DNA of 64,000 bases from an uncultured Granulosicoccaceae bacterium (GCA_937957915.1 CALGNZ010000047.1:124001-188000), one strand, 5' to 3'; shown: positions 17,504 through 25,916, counted from the stretch's first letter. Numbers and translations are program-made. Notes: generated by a model not told the origin, from the sequence alone.

Positions 17504-18299
17504 CGGTCTGAGTAGCAGCAGCGAGTACCTTCGGGTTGAGGTAACCGATACTGTTGCCTCGATTGTGATGGACAGGCCTGAGCGGCTGAATGCCTTTAAC
17601 CGGGCTATGTGGGATGCGTTGACAGAGGTCTGCAATCGTCTCTCGAGTGATGTCTCGGTTAAAGCGGTTGTACTGCGTTCCAGCAGCAATACGGCATTTT
17701 GCGCTGGTGCTGATATATCCGAATTTTCAGAACTGATGGGTGATGCCGGCAAGGTTGAAGCTAACGCCCAATCGATACGCGCCGCATCACATGCATTGCA
17801 AACGCTGTCTCGCCCGACTATTGCCCGAATACAAGGCAGTTGCTTTGGTGGTGGAGCGCTGTTGGCACTGGCATGTGATTTCCGAATAGTGGATAGCAGT
17901 GCGCGATTTGCCATTACACCGGCGAAGCTTGGATTGTGTTACTCGATCAGTGATACCAGTAATTTAGTGAGTACCGTTGGCTTGCCAATGGCGCGTCGAA
18001 TATTATTACTGGCAGAGGTTCTGGATGCGGAGTCAGCGTTGCAGTGTGGCCTCGTCGATCGGATTGCCAGAGATGAATCCATCGATGCTGAAGTGCAGGC
18101 TATGTTGTCGACATTGCAGCAGCACTCGCAATATTCGTTGCGCAATCTTAAAGTCGGTCTGTATCAGGTGAGTCAGGGTCAGACAGAAGATGATACTGAC
18201 TCAATAGCGCGCTTTATTGAGGCGTTTAACGGAGAGGATCTGGCAGAGGGAATGGATGCTTTTCTTTCACGTCGTAAGCCGCAGTTTCCGTTTAGTTAG
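17487..18299 (+). CDS. Enoyl-CoA hydratase/isomerase family protein
   Basis: A 270-residue crotonase-fold protein. Visible motifs are VTDTVASIVMDRPERLNAFNRAM, SSNTAFCAGADISEFSEL (CoA-binding AGAD), IARIQGSCFGGGALLALACDF (oxyanion-hole region), and RFAITPAKLGLCYSIS. It overlaps the lyase gene by 17 bp. A glutamate appears at VDRIARDESIDAE, but the catalytic acids were not aligned, so hydratase versus isomerase is open. Next to an HMGL-like lyase it could be a 3-methylglutaconyl-CoA-type hydratase giving HMG-CoA. Cytoplasmic; no signal sequence. Confidence 0.85.
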   Translation: MLLQTSGLSSSSEYLRVEVTDTVASIVMDRPERLNAFNRAMWDALTEVCNRLSSDVSVKAVVLRSSSNTAFCAGADISEFSELMGDAGKVEANAQSIRAASHALQTLSRPTIARIQGSCFGGGALLALACDFRIVDSSARFAITPAKLGLCYSISDTSNLVSTVGLPMARRILLLAEVLDAESALQCGLVDRIARDESIDAEVQAMLSTLQQHSQYSLRNLKVGLYQVSQGQTEDDTDSIARFIEAFNGEDLAEGMDAFLSRRKPQFPFS

Positions 18300-18323
18300 C
18301 CGGCCATTCCTGAATATCTTTTG

Positions 18324-19190
18324 ATGAAAGCAAACAGTCAGTCTTCAAAGTCTGCGCTACAGGCCATCCCGGAACCTGCGGTAGAGACTCTGTTGCCGTG
18401 GTCGAAGCCTGACAACAATAATCCCACACCACTCTACTACCAGATTTATCAGTTGTACAAACAGCGTATTCTTTCCGGGAGCCTGAAACGAGGTGACAAA
18501 CTCCCCAGTGAGAGCGCGCAGGAAGCGGCCTACAGTGTGTCGCGCATAACGGCGAGGCGTGCTATGGATGAACTGGCAAGGGATGGCCTGGTCACACGTG
18601 AGCGTGGTCGTGGCACTATTGTCAGCTACGCAATGCCACCGTCGACGGTGGCGGCAGATTTTTCCGGCCTTATGGAAAGCCTGATTGCCATAGGCGCCGC
18701 AACTGATGTTGAAGTGCTGTCGTTTGATTACTGTATCGCACCTGCTCATGTGGCAGACGCACTGGAAATTAAGGCGGGGGCATTGGTACAAAATGCCGAG
18801 CGCAAGCGTTCAAAAAATGGCAAGCCACTGTCCTATATTGTGACTTTTTTACCTGAGCGAATCGGTCGGTCATTTGCACGAGCTGATCTGACCGATCAGC
18901 CTATTTTGTCGTTGATTGAGCGATCAGGCCATACCATTGCTGAAGCAGAGCAGTCAGTAACGGCTTTAATAGCTGATAGCCTGTCTGCCAGGGTGCTGGA
19001 GGTAGAGGCCGGCGCGGCGCTGTTAAAAGTCACACGAATTGTCAGAGATCACAACAGAGTGCCGGTGCAATACATCGAGGTGTTCTATCGACCCGATGCC
19101 TACCAGCTGAATATGCGGCTGGGTCGCGTTAACATTGACAATGAGACGCGGCTTTGGGCAGCACAAAGTGCCGGCCCGATTGACCATTAA
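18324..19190 (+). CDS. GntR-family transcriptional regulator, HutC/UTRA subfamily
   Basis: About 288 residues. The N-terminal winged helix is seen in PLYYQIYQLYKQRILSGSLKRGDKLPSE, SRITARRAMDELARDGLV and RERGRGTIV; the C-terminal half (from about residue 110) has a UTRA-type effector domain with VTALIADSLSARVLEVEAGAALLKVTRIV and PVQYIEVFYRPDAYQLNM. HutC relatives usually repress catabolic genes until a pathway metabolite binds. It is the last gene of the forward operon, and the palindrome in the 16.3-kb divergent promoter is its probable target. ATG at 18324; a TTG immediately before would add one residue. Confidence 0.9.
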   Translation: MKANSQSSKSALQAIPEPAVETLLPWSKPDNNNPTPLYYQIYQLYKQRILSGSLKRGDKLPSESAQEAAYSVSRITARRAMDELARDGLVTRERGRGTIVSYAMPPSTVAADFSGLMESLIAIGAATDVEVLSFDYCIAPAHVADALEIKAGALVQNAERKRSKNGKPLSYIVTFLPERIGRSFARADLTDQPILSLIERSGHTIAEAEQSVTALIADSLSARVLEVEAGAALLKVTRIVRDHNRVPVQYIEVFYRPDAYQLNMRLGRVNIDNETRLWAAQSAGPIDH

Positions 19191-19199
19191 CGGGTGTGG

Positions 19200-20498
19200 C
19201 TAGTTGTTGACCACTACGCTGTTTTGCCCGCCTTCGATCGCCTGTGCCAGTGACTTTTGCGCGTTACCAATCATCGCGACGAACGTTTCATCCGGATAGG
19301 TGGTCGCGCCAATACTACCGGTGATATTCAACACTGCAGCGCCGCAGTGAATCGGTGTTTTTGCAATCAGCTGACGAATTCTTTCCAGTACCATAATTGC
19401 GTTGTGGTCACCTACATTGGAGGCCAGAGCGACGAACGTACCGGCATTGTATCTGGCGACCACATCGTTCTTTCGCAACTCGCTTTGCAGCAGCGGTGCA
19501 ATAGTTTTTAATATCTGGTTGCTTACCTCAATACCATGTTCAATAGTTAGTTGGTCAAAGTTGTCGATTTGTAGCATAGCCATGGTCAGGCTGGTGTCGC
19601 CGCGTTGCGCACTGGCGTACATTTTTTCGCCCACTTCGAACAGATAGTCACGATTGTAAACGCCGGTCAGGGTATCTCTGATATTCGAGAATTTGATTTC
19701 TCGGACACGCTCTACTGATTCCACACACTGACGGATTCGGTAGTAAAATTCACTGGTTTGCACTGGTCTGTTTAACACATCATTGGCACCGGCTTTCAAC
19801 ATACGTGCGTTGCGGCTTGAGTCTGCTTCTTCGCATACGGCGATCACACCCAGGTCTTCCCGACGATATTGCTGCCGTAAACTGTTGATCAGCCCCAGTT
19901 CGTCATCCTGTGTGGCACTGTCGTCAATTAATACCAGTGTCACGTCGCGATGATTCTCAAGTTGTCGACGCACTTCTGCCTCAGACCGAACATCGATAAC
20001 GGTATAACGGTGAATATCGAGCATCTCCCTGATCGACTTACGGTTGAAGTCATTGTGCCCGTAAAAGATGATTTTGCGTTCGCTGTTGAGCAGTGTACGT
20101 TTGACGATGTCAGCGATGATGTCCAGATCTTCGTCGCTGCGACGCAGTACACAATCGATGATATGACGGTCCAGCAGTTTTTCCGCGACGGGTTCTGTGA
20201 CGCTGGAAGAGATTGCGATTGTCGGGATCTGGTATTCCTTTAGCGTTTCCAGCACCTCGCCTTCCGGTGCATCGGGCAGTCGCGTATCAACGATTGCCAA
20301 AACATAGTCACTATTTTGTGCGCTTAACAGTTTTCTGACGGCGCTTGACGTATTTACGGCGTCTGCATGGACGCCCAGAGACTCGAAGACCTGCTGTACC
20401 AGCATGTCCCGAACGGCTTGCTCCTGCTCGGCTACCAACACGCGTAGTGTGTTGCCGAAATCATTCCCTGTTATAGACTCTGTATGTAGTGGTTTCAT
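19200..20498 (-). CDS. Double-receiver response regulator with degenerate GGDEF domain
   Basis: A 432-residue PleD-like protein. A first receiver (about residues 18-135) has VLVAEQEQAVRDML and the phospho-acceptor AIVDTRLPD; a second (about 142-260) contains LVLIDDSATQ and ends in NDVLNRPVQTSEFYYRI. The GGDEF-type domain starts at DTLTGVYNRDYLF and has the late ITGSIGATTYPDE. The active-site loop near residue 348 reads RYNAGTFVAL instead of R-x-GGDEF, so cyclase activity is probably lost and the domain may bind GTP or partners instead. It converges with the GntR gene (9-bp gap). Likely a signalling protein without c-di-GMP synthesis. Confidence 0.85.
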   Translation of the reverse strand: MKPLHTESITGNDFGNTLRVLVAEQEQAVRDMLVQQVFESLGVHADAVNTSSAVRKLLSAQNSDYVLAIVDTRLPDAPEGEVLETLKEYQIPTIAISSSVTEPVAEKLLDRHIIDCVLRRSDEDLDIIADIVKRTLLNSERKIIFYGHNDFNRKSIREMLDIHRYTVIDVRSEAEVRRQLENHRDVTLVLIDDSATQDDELGLINSLRQQYRREDLGVIAVCEEADSSRNARMLKAGANDVLNRPVQTSEFYYRIRQCVESVERVREIKFSNIRDTLTGVYNRDYLFEVGEKMYASAQRGDTSLTMAMLQIDNFDQLTIEHGIEVSNQILKTIAPLLQSELRKNDVVARYNAGTFVALASNVGDHNAIMVLERIRQLIAKTPIHCGAAVLNITGSIGATTYPDETFVAMIGNAQKSLAQAIEGGQNSVVVNN

Positions 20499-20736
20499 TC
20501 GTCACGCTATGAAGAAACAGGCACGGTTTAGTGCCATTTGCAGCTGCCCAATTATGCTAAATTGATACCAGCATTCATTTTTAACCGCGCGTGTTTCGTG
20601 CCAAAGTCGAGGTTCCTCTGTTCTTTCATTCCGCGCTAAAGAGAAGCAGGCGTTACCTCGCTTCGACATCGACCGTCAACAGTTACGGTGTTGCCGTGCT
20701 GGCGGTTCCTCCGTCCCTTGCAGTGCGCAGCACAAA

Positions 20737-21375
20737 ATGAAAGGTAATTCTCTTGACTGGATCGTTGAGATGGCCGATTTGCTGCAGCCGTCTGATATTC
20801 CGGAAAAACTACACCGTCCGGTTCGACCGGCAACGCCGGCCTCAGTGCTTATTCCGCTGTTTTATAAAGATGCCGACTGGCACGTGCTCTACATTCGGCG
20901 TGTAACTAATGAGCGTGATCGTCACAGCGGGCAGGTTGCATTCCCTGGTGGAAAACGTGATGTAGCAGATATCACGGCTATCGATGTAGCGCTACGCGAG
21001 GCACATGAGGAAGTTGGTCTGGAGTGCAGCGACATTCAATTACTTGGTGAGCTCGACACGTACCACACCAGTAGTAATTTTGTTGTCACCCCGGTTGTCG
21101 GGGTTATACCGCACCCTTACGACTTTGTTCCCCAGTTATCTGAGGTGGATCGAATCTTTTCAATTCCATTGTCCTATTTGAGCGACCGGCGCAATATCGA
21201 ACTGCGCGACCGACAGTTTCCGTCTGCCGAACTTCGGCGGCAGGTTGAGCTAAAAGTGGTCTATTTCAATCGCTATGATGGAGAAAAGCTGTGGGGTGCC
21301 ACTGCACGTATGACGCTACAATTTCTCAAAGCAGTGAGAGATGGAAAAATAGAACTGCCATCGAACAACCTGTGA
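20737..21375 (+). CDS. Nudix CoA pyrophosphatase (NudL-like)
   Basis: A 212-residue Nudix hydrolase. The characteristic CoA-type box is visible in AFPGGKRDVAD followed by ALREAHEEVGLE, which has the REhxEExG core and the PGGxxDxxD spacing seen in NudL. Further segments are VLIPLFYKDADWHVLYIRR and HRHSGQ-like text (DRHSGQVAFPGG). The family cuts CoA and acyl-CoA to 3',5'-ADP and 4'-phosphopantetheine and needs Mg or Mn. The start ATG gives MKGNSLDWIVEMADLL. It has its own forward orientation between two reverse-strand genes, so it is probably a single transcription unit. Confidence 0.85.
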   Translation: MKGNSLDWIVEMADLLQPSDIPEKLHRPVRPATPASVLIPLFYKDADWHVLYIRRVTNERDRHSGQVAFPGGKRDVADITAIDVALREAHEEVGLECSDIQLLGELDTYHTSSNFVVTPVVGVIPHPYDFVPQLSEVDRIFSIPLSYLSDRRNIELRDRQFPSAELRRQVELKVVYFNRYDGEKLWGATARMTLQFLKAVRDGKIELPSNNL

Positions 21376-21464
21376 GTTGTTGAAGAAGCTCGCTGAGCCG
21401 AGCGCTCGACAACCAGAAGGCTCATTTAAAGGCTCCGGTTGTGGTTGTTCAGCTCTGCACCTGG

Positions 21465-22628
21465 CTATAGTTTTTCTATCGCGCCTTTTATTCGCTCAAG
21501 TCCCTGCAGGAGTTGTGTACGGCTACAGGCAAAGTTCAGGCGCTGATAGCCCGGGTCGCCAAACTGTGCCCCGGGTGACAGGCCAACACCGGCTTTAAGC
21601 AGAAAATCAAATGCATCCTGAACTGGCAGCTCTGAGGTGTTAATCCAGGCCAGGTAGGTGGCTTCGGTATCATCCATCCACAGGCCGGGGGTCTCGTTGA
21701 CGGTTTGCTTTATGACCGACAGGTTTCCTCTGAGATAGTCGATTAGCTGACTGTGCCACTCCCATCCGGATCGATACGCGGCCTCGGCGGCCGTATAGGA
21801 AAGTGTTGGGACAATCGGCACAGTGTAGAGGCAGGCATCGGCAAATCGCTGGCGACGTTCTGGATCGGGTATCACCGCGAATGAGGCATTGGCGCCTGCA
21901 AGGTTAAAGGTTTTGCTTGGAGACATCAGTGTAATGACCTGATTCTGCAGATCTTCAGCAGCAACTGATGTAGTGACGTGTTTTTTTGCAGGATGCAGAA
22001 CCAGATCGCAATGGATTTCGTCGGAAATGATTGTGATGTTGCGGGTATGGCAAATTTCGGTCAGTCGGCGCAATTCCTCACGGCTGAACATCATTCCAGC
22101 AGGGTTGTGTGGGCTGCACAAAAGCAGAATGCGACTTTTTTTCGTAATTGCCTTTTCAAACGCATCAAAATCAATCACCCAGCGACCACCTTCGCCGTTG
22201 CTGCCTTTCTCATAGCTCAGTGGCACATCGACACGGTTTCGGTGTTTTTTCGGTGGCAGCAGGAGCAGTGGATGGTAGACCGGGGTAAAAACCAGTATTT
22301 CGTCGTCCGGTTCACCTGCGGTTTCACAGGCAACTGCAACTGCCGGCACGACACCGGGTACCCAAACCAGCCAGTCGGGATCAATAGTGCATCCGTGGTG
22401 CTCGCGTAAATAGGTCTGGACTGCAGTGTTAAGGCTGGCTGGTGCCTTGGTGTAGCCCAGAATAGCGTGATCGAGCCGCTGCCTGATGAAATCGATTATT
22501 GCCGGCGATGTTTCGAATTCCATATCTGCCACCCACATCGGAATAACATCAGAGTCTCCGTACTTATCCCATTTAAGGGCTCCGGTGCCTCTGCGGTCTA
22601 CAATTTTATCGAAGTCGATTTTGCTCAT
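21465..22628 (-). CDS. PatB/MalY-type aminotransferase (likely C-S lyase)
   Basis: About 387 residues, the usual length for the PatB/MalY group of fold-type I PLP enzymes. Features are KWDKYGDSDVIPMWVADMEFE, LLLCSPHNPAGMMFSREEL (substrate/PLP contacts), ITIISDEIHCDLVLHPAKKH, and the PLP-lysine segment LMSPSKTFNLAGANASFAV. Close relatives often split cystathionine or other C-S substrates to pyruvate, ammonia and a thiol; some are regulators. The ATG at 22628 (MSKIDFDKIV) is chosen; an earlier ATG at 22736 would add sequence unlike the family. It is convergent with the Nudix gene, with about 90 bp between. Confidence 0.87.
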   Translation of the reverse strand: MSKIDFDKIVDRRGTGALKWDKYGDSDVIPMWVADMEFETSPAIIDFIRQRLDHAILGYTKAPASLNTAVQTYLREHHGCTIDPDWLVWVPGVVPAVAVACETAGEPDDEILVFTPVYHPLLLLPPKKHRNRVDVPLSYEKGSNGEGGRWVIDFDAFEKAITKKSRILLLCSPHNPAGMMFSREELRRLTEICHTRNITIISDEIHCDLVLHPAKKHVTTSVAAEDLQNQVITLMSPSKTFNLAGANASFAVIPDPERRQRFADACLYTVPIVPTLSYTAAEAAYRSGWEWHSQLIDYLRGNLSVIKQTVNETPGLWMDDTEATYLAWINTSELPVQDAFDFLLKAGVGLSPGAQFGDPGYQRLNFACSRTQLLQGLERIKGAIEKL

Positions 22629-22816
22629 TTGAACTTGTACGCTTTTCTGTCTGTCACTGATATAGAGTGGCTGTCTGCCACTCGGCAGTAAATTTGTTGC
22701 GATCTTGATCTGCAGTCTGCTAATAAACGGATGCAAATCAGGGATGTGACGAAATGTGACTGTTAATCAAAATGCCATGTGGCATAAATAACGTTGACAC
22801 TATTTGGAGAAACTAA

Positions 22817-23020
22817 ATGTCAGTAGCAAAAGTAACAGAAATTATCGCTTCATCCAAAAAGGGTTTCGATGACGCAGTGCAAAATGGAGTGGCGCGTGCA
22901 GACAAGACACTGAAAAATATCAGCTCCGCGTGGGTCAAAGATCAGAGTGTCCAGGTTGAGAACGGCAAAATTACTGAATACAGAGTGGTGTTGAAAGTAA
23001 CGTTTATTCTCAAGGACTAA
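22817..23020 (+). CDS. Dodecin
   Basis: A complete 67-residue dodecin. The sequence runs MSVAKVTEIIASSKKGFDDAV, with a tryptophan in ISSAWVKDQSVQ, VENGKITEYRVVLKVTFIL and a basic-acidic end. Dodecins assemble as 12-subunit shells binding flavins, and the tryptophan is expected to stack with the flavin. They buffer flavin or protect cells from photo-oxidation. A good GGAG lies just upstream of the ATG (ttggagaaactaaATG). The gene stands alone and is followed by an unusually structured, repeat-rich intergenic region with hairpins. Confidence 0.95.
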   Translation: MSVAKVTEIIASSKKGFDDAVQNGVARADKTLKNISSAWVKDQSVQVENGKITEYRVVLKVTFILKD

Positions 23021-23039
23021 ACCTATAGCGCTCTTTGTG

Positions 23040-23060
23040 CTGACCTGAAAGTCAGGTCAG
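23040..23060. terminator. Hairpin after dodecin (possible terminator)
   Basis: A perfect 9-bp inverted repeat with 3-base loop AAG (arms CTGACCTGA / TCAGGTCAG) starts 20 bp after the dodecin stop. There is no T-run on the forward strand, so it is not a classic rho-independent terminator, though it could be a processing or 3'-end-protecting stem. Confidence 0.45.
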
Positions 23061-23081
23061 GTGCAATACGTGGCACCTCGC

Positions 23082-23138
23082 CGCGTATTGCTCTTCCCGC
23101 GCGTTGCTCTCTCCGCGTATTGCTCTCTCCGCGTATTA
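23082..23138. repeat. 16-bp tandem repeat (about 3.5 copies)
   Basis: Units of 16 bp with consensus CGCGTATTGCTCTCTC begin at 23082, 23098, 23114 and 23130. The second copy has CGCGCG in place of CGCGTA, and the last copy decays after CGCGTATTA. The array is too short for a large satellite and has no spacers, so it is not CRISPR. Confidence 0.8.
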
Positions 23139-23345
23139 CACATCGCGGTGAACTGCAGTCCGTCTGCACTGATAGAGGTATTGGCATTACGGGGGCCAAC
23201 GGCGAGCCAGGTCGCAGCGGGTAAAATTGGTGCAATAGACTGCAGTCGAAGGGCTTTTATTCTATACCGTGGGCACTATACCGCCGAGACCATACCGCGG
23301 GCTTTACGTCGCACGTTTTAGAGAGTGGTATGACGGGATATGACG

Positions 23346-23389
23346 GGTAAAGGGGTGGGATCTGCCGTAACATCTCCCACCAATTTACC
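23346..23389. terminator. Long interrupted hairpin between dodecin and SpoIIE-type genes
   Basis: Arms GGTAAA...GGTGGGA and TCCCACC...TTTACC pair as 6 + 7 bp with a 2/2 mismatch (GG/AA) and a 14-base loop. It lies about 100 bp beyond the stop of the reverse-strand SpoIIE-type gene and 325 bp beyond dodecin. It could be a bidirectional terminator, but no T-run was seen. Confidence 0.4.
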
Positions 23390-23489
23390 GCCATTTATGA
23401 GAAAGTAAGTCTCATTTTGTCGAAATCATCATCCTCAAGGTACAGCTCTGCTACTCTCCGGGCCAGCAGACAGTACCGACCGTACTCTG

Positions 23490-24449
23490 TCAGCAGATTT
23501 TGACTTCAACTATTGAGATATCGTCGTGTGGCTGTATTCCTTTAGAAAACGACTCGAATCGCTGCACCACCTGGCAAAGCCTGTTCTTAGCGCAGCAATG
23601 CGTGGCTATGATTGCCTCGACTGTGTCGCTGTCAAAAATTTCGTCATTCGCTCCACGGGTTTCTATCAGGCCATCGGTAAACCCGTATAGGTGGTGGGGT
23701 TGTGGATAGTGTTTTGCAAAGACGCTAATGTCACAAGTATCCATTTCCTCGATACCCAGTGGCAACAGCGTACTCGGCACACGGTCAACGACTGCCCCGG
23801 ATTCATTGCAGACTACGAGATCTGGCAATCCGGCATTGCAGACCTGCAGTGTGTTTTCATTGCACACCGCCACTGCGGCGCAGCAAAAATGTCCAAACGG
23901 CAGTAGCTGCCTTAACTTGTCGTTTATCTCAGCGATGATTTCCTGCACCGGCAATCCACGATATGCCGTAGCCTGAAAGATTGTCGCCACTGGCGTGGCG
24001 CCAATTGCCGCGGCGATACCGTGGCCGGTCAGATCTGCCAGTAACACATAGGTTTTGCCGCACTGACTTTCACAGGTAATTGCTATATCACCTGAAAAAT
24101 CTCCCTTTGGCTGTTGCCAAATCTGAGTATTGTTTGCCACTGGTGCCTGGTTGACCATATGGTTCAACACGTTAAGCGCCAGATTGGTATCGCGCTGACG
24201 GTTCCTTTTTAGCCTAACCAAACGTTTCGCCAACTGGTAGAAAACGCGAGATCGGGCGATGATTGAATGCCGTGACTGACGCTGACAGAACTGTGCGTAT
24301 ACGAGAATGATGCAGAGCATCAATGCAACACCTGTGAGGACCAGTGGCGCGTAAAACACAGCAATTGCGGTCAGGCCAGCGCCACACAGTAAGGTGGAAA
24401 TCGAGCTCGCATCCAGTCGAGCCCAGTGTTTTTCGGGCATTGGTCGCAC
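23490..24449 (-). CDS. Membrane-anchored SpoIIE-type PP2C phosphatase
   Basis: A 319-residue protein. The N-terminus has two hydrophobic spans (about residues 18-35 and 38-55, around GAGLTAIAVFYAPLVLTGVA), then a basic linker and a SpoIIE/PPM phosphatase domain. Metal-binding and core motifs are visible: KGDFSGDIAI, LLADLTGHGIAAAIGA, VCNAGLPDLV, LYGFTDGLIETRG and a C-terminal HDDISIVEV. These enzymes dephosphorylate Ser/Thr on anti-sigma antagonists or similar partners. No PAS, GAF or HAMP sensor is seen between membrane and phosphatase, so input may come through the membrane segment or a partner. An ATG 9 bp later (MPEK) is also possible. Confidence 0.88.
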   Translation of the reverse strand: MRPMPEKHWARLDASSISTLLCGAGLTAIAVFYAPLVLTGVALMLCIILVYAQFCQRQSRHSIIARSRVFYQLAKRLVRLKRNRQRDTNLALNVLNHMVNQAPVANNTQIWQQPKGDFSGDIAITCESQCGKTYVLLADLTGHGIAAAIGATPVATIFQATAYRGLPVQEIIAEINDKLRQLLPFGHFCCAAVAVCNENTLQVCNAGLPDLVVCNESGAVVDRVPSTLLPLGIEEMDTCDISVFAKHYPQPHHLYGFTDGLIETRGANDEIFDSDTVEAIIATHCCAKNRLCQVVQRFESFSKGIQPHDDISIVEVKIC

Positions 24450-24871
24450 TTTTTTTGTTTTTATTGGCGGCTTGTCAACGTTGCGGGAGTATCGGCAGGA
24501 GCCGGCATAACTAAAAGTAGTTCCAGATGGTTGCTGTCGATCTAGAAATTGCAGCGATTACGGATCATCTGGCACAGGCTATTTTTCACCGACCACACAT
24601 GATTCTAGCTTCGCGCCGAGTTGTAGTCGGGTATAAACCAGATTTCCGGGGTGCTATTCTTGTGAGTACTCGGGAAAGTTGACTACTAACCTTCACAGCA
24701 AAGATCACTAGAATTAAGACGAAATACAAAGCCATATCAGGGTTGTGGCGTTGTTTTTCTATAAACTTTGGCAAAAGTAAACTATATCTAGAAAGCAGAT
24801 ACTCGATCCCGCATGCAATTACCTGCTACACTCCGCACCCTTCAATCTCACTAATAAAGAAAATATTGCTC
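24450..24871. other. Intergenic region (422 bp) without clear gene
   Basis: Divergent region between the SpoIIE-type gene and the RHH-type gene. It is A/T-rich in its right part and holds a CTAGAAATTG-like and TAATAAAGA-type stretch near 24860, probably the RHH-gene promoter/leader. A 62-codon reverse open frame with one hydrophobic stretch at 24586-24774 is not supported by homology or an obvious ribosome-binding site. Confidence 0.5.
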
Positions 24872-25108
24872 ATGGCTAAGAAAAAAGCAGTCAGTAAAAA
24901 GAAAGTTGCTAAAAAAGTTGCTAAGAAAGTGTCGAAGACAGTTTCAAAGAAAAAAGTCTCAAAAAAGAAAGTGAAGGTCGCAGTGGACCGTCGTCAGGTA
25001 AATATTATGCTTGACGAAAAGTCAATCAAAAAGCTGGATAAAGTCCGTGCAAAGCAGGGCTTAACCAGATCAGAATTGATGATTAAGCTGATAAAGGCTG
25101 CTTCCTGA
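24872..25108 (+). CDS. Ribbon-helix-helix protein with lysine-rich histone-H1-like tail
   Basis: 78 residues. The N-terminal half (about residues 1-35) is a Lys/Val/Ser-rich tail of KKxVxKK repeats such as KKKVAKKVAKKVSK, resembling eukaryotic H1 or bacterial KP-rich tails. The C-terminal half, from VDRRQVNIMLDEKSIKKLDKV to LTRSELMIKLIKAAS, is a CopG/Arc-type ribbon-helix-helix domain (strand RRQVNIML, then two helices). The RHH part should bind DNA as a dimer; the tail should bind DNA non-specifically. No toxin gene lies next to it, so a toxin-antitoxin role is not supported. The start at 24872 is chosen over the longer open frame from 24743. Confidence 0.75.
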   Translation: MAKKKAVSKKKVAKKVAKKVSKTVSKKKVSKKKVKVAVDRRQVNIMLDEKSIKKLDKVRAKQGLTRSELMIKLIKAAS

Positions 25109-25244
25109 AGCTTATTTGTAATTGTCGAGCCTGAAAGCTGTTAGCTTGATGCGGATGCTGGCAAATTTTTCGACCGAATCAGTGAAATACTGATTCTCGG
25201 ATAGCCAGCTCCGGAACTGACCGCTCCTCCTTAAAGTAAACCCG

Positions 25245-25916
25245 TCAAACTTGCACAAGACACTCTGGCCCGTCATTTCTGGCATTATTGACGTGGTCAC
25301 CGACCGCCCTGATGTTGAATCGCCCGTTTTCAATGGGCAGTAAGCACTCGTTGACGAAATCTGTATTGTCGTTTTCAATCCATGCTTCTATTGAATCTGG
25401 TTCAATAATCACGGGCTGGCGCTTGTGCACGGCTTGCATTTGTTCGTTGGCATCGGTAGTAATAAGGCAACATTGTTTGTAGCCATCACCGTGTACCTGA
25501 ATAATTGCGGCTAAAGCGATGGCTGGTGCGTCATCGACGGTAATGTAGTGTGCTTGTCTCAATGGTTTGCCGTCCGCATTTTTAGCGGTACGGCTCCACT
25601 CGTAAAACCCGTTGGCGGGTACGATGCCACGGTATCGTCGAATCAGGCTCCGAAATGACGGTTTTTCCCATATCGTTTCGGCTCGCGCATTAAAGAGCGG
25701 GCGTTTGAACTGCCCGTCTTTTGCCCATGGCGGTACAAACCCCCATTGCATCGGGTCGAGTGTTAGTGCGGCTCTGGTTACAGACAGCCCCCACAGTGCA
25801 GCTGTTGGGGAGACATTGTATTTTGGTGTAAACCGGTCTGCCGGCAGCGACAGGCCCAGGTGCTCTAACAGCCACTGAATGCCCTCGTGATCCGAAATAT
25901 TCATACGCCCGCACAT
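25245..25916 (-). CDS. SRAP/YedK-HMCES family protein
   Basis: A 223-residue SOS-response-associated peptidase. It starts MCGRMNIS, where the second-residue cysteine forms a thiazolidine crosslink to abasic sites after removal of Met. Also visible are NARAETIWEKPSFR, GIVPANGFYEW and the later MQAVHKRQPVII, the region of the conserved histidine. The family shields single-stranded DNA abasic sites from cleavage. This matches the catalytic N-terminus exactly, so the start at 25916 is solid. It is convergent with the RHH gene. Confidence 0.93.
   Translation of the reverse strand: MCGRMNISDHEGIQWLLEHLGLSLPADRFTPKYNVSPTAALWGLSVTRAALTLDPMQWGFVPPWAKDGQFKRPLFNARAETIWEKPSFRSLIRRYRGIVPANGFYEWSRTAKNADGKPLRQAHYITVDDAPAIALAAIIQVHGDGYKQCCLITTDANEQMQAVHKRQPVIIEPDSIEAWIENDNTDFVNECLLPIENGRFNIRAVGDHVNNARNDGPECLVQV

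Noticed and set aside
23082-23138. CRISPR array or satellite
   Set aside because: Only 3.5 adjacent 16-bp units, without spacers.
24586-24774. 62-codon reverse frame with a hydrophobic stretch
   Set aside because: No upstream ribosome-binding site, no family match, and it lies in a promoter region.
24872-25108. Antitoxin of a toxin-antitoxin pair
   Set aside because: No adjacent toxin-like gene, and the neighbouring convergent gene is a SRAP protein.
25112-25378. 88-codon reverse frame overlapping the SRAP gene end
   Set aside because: It overlaps a well-supported gene in another frame and shows no domain.
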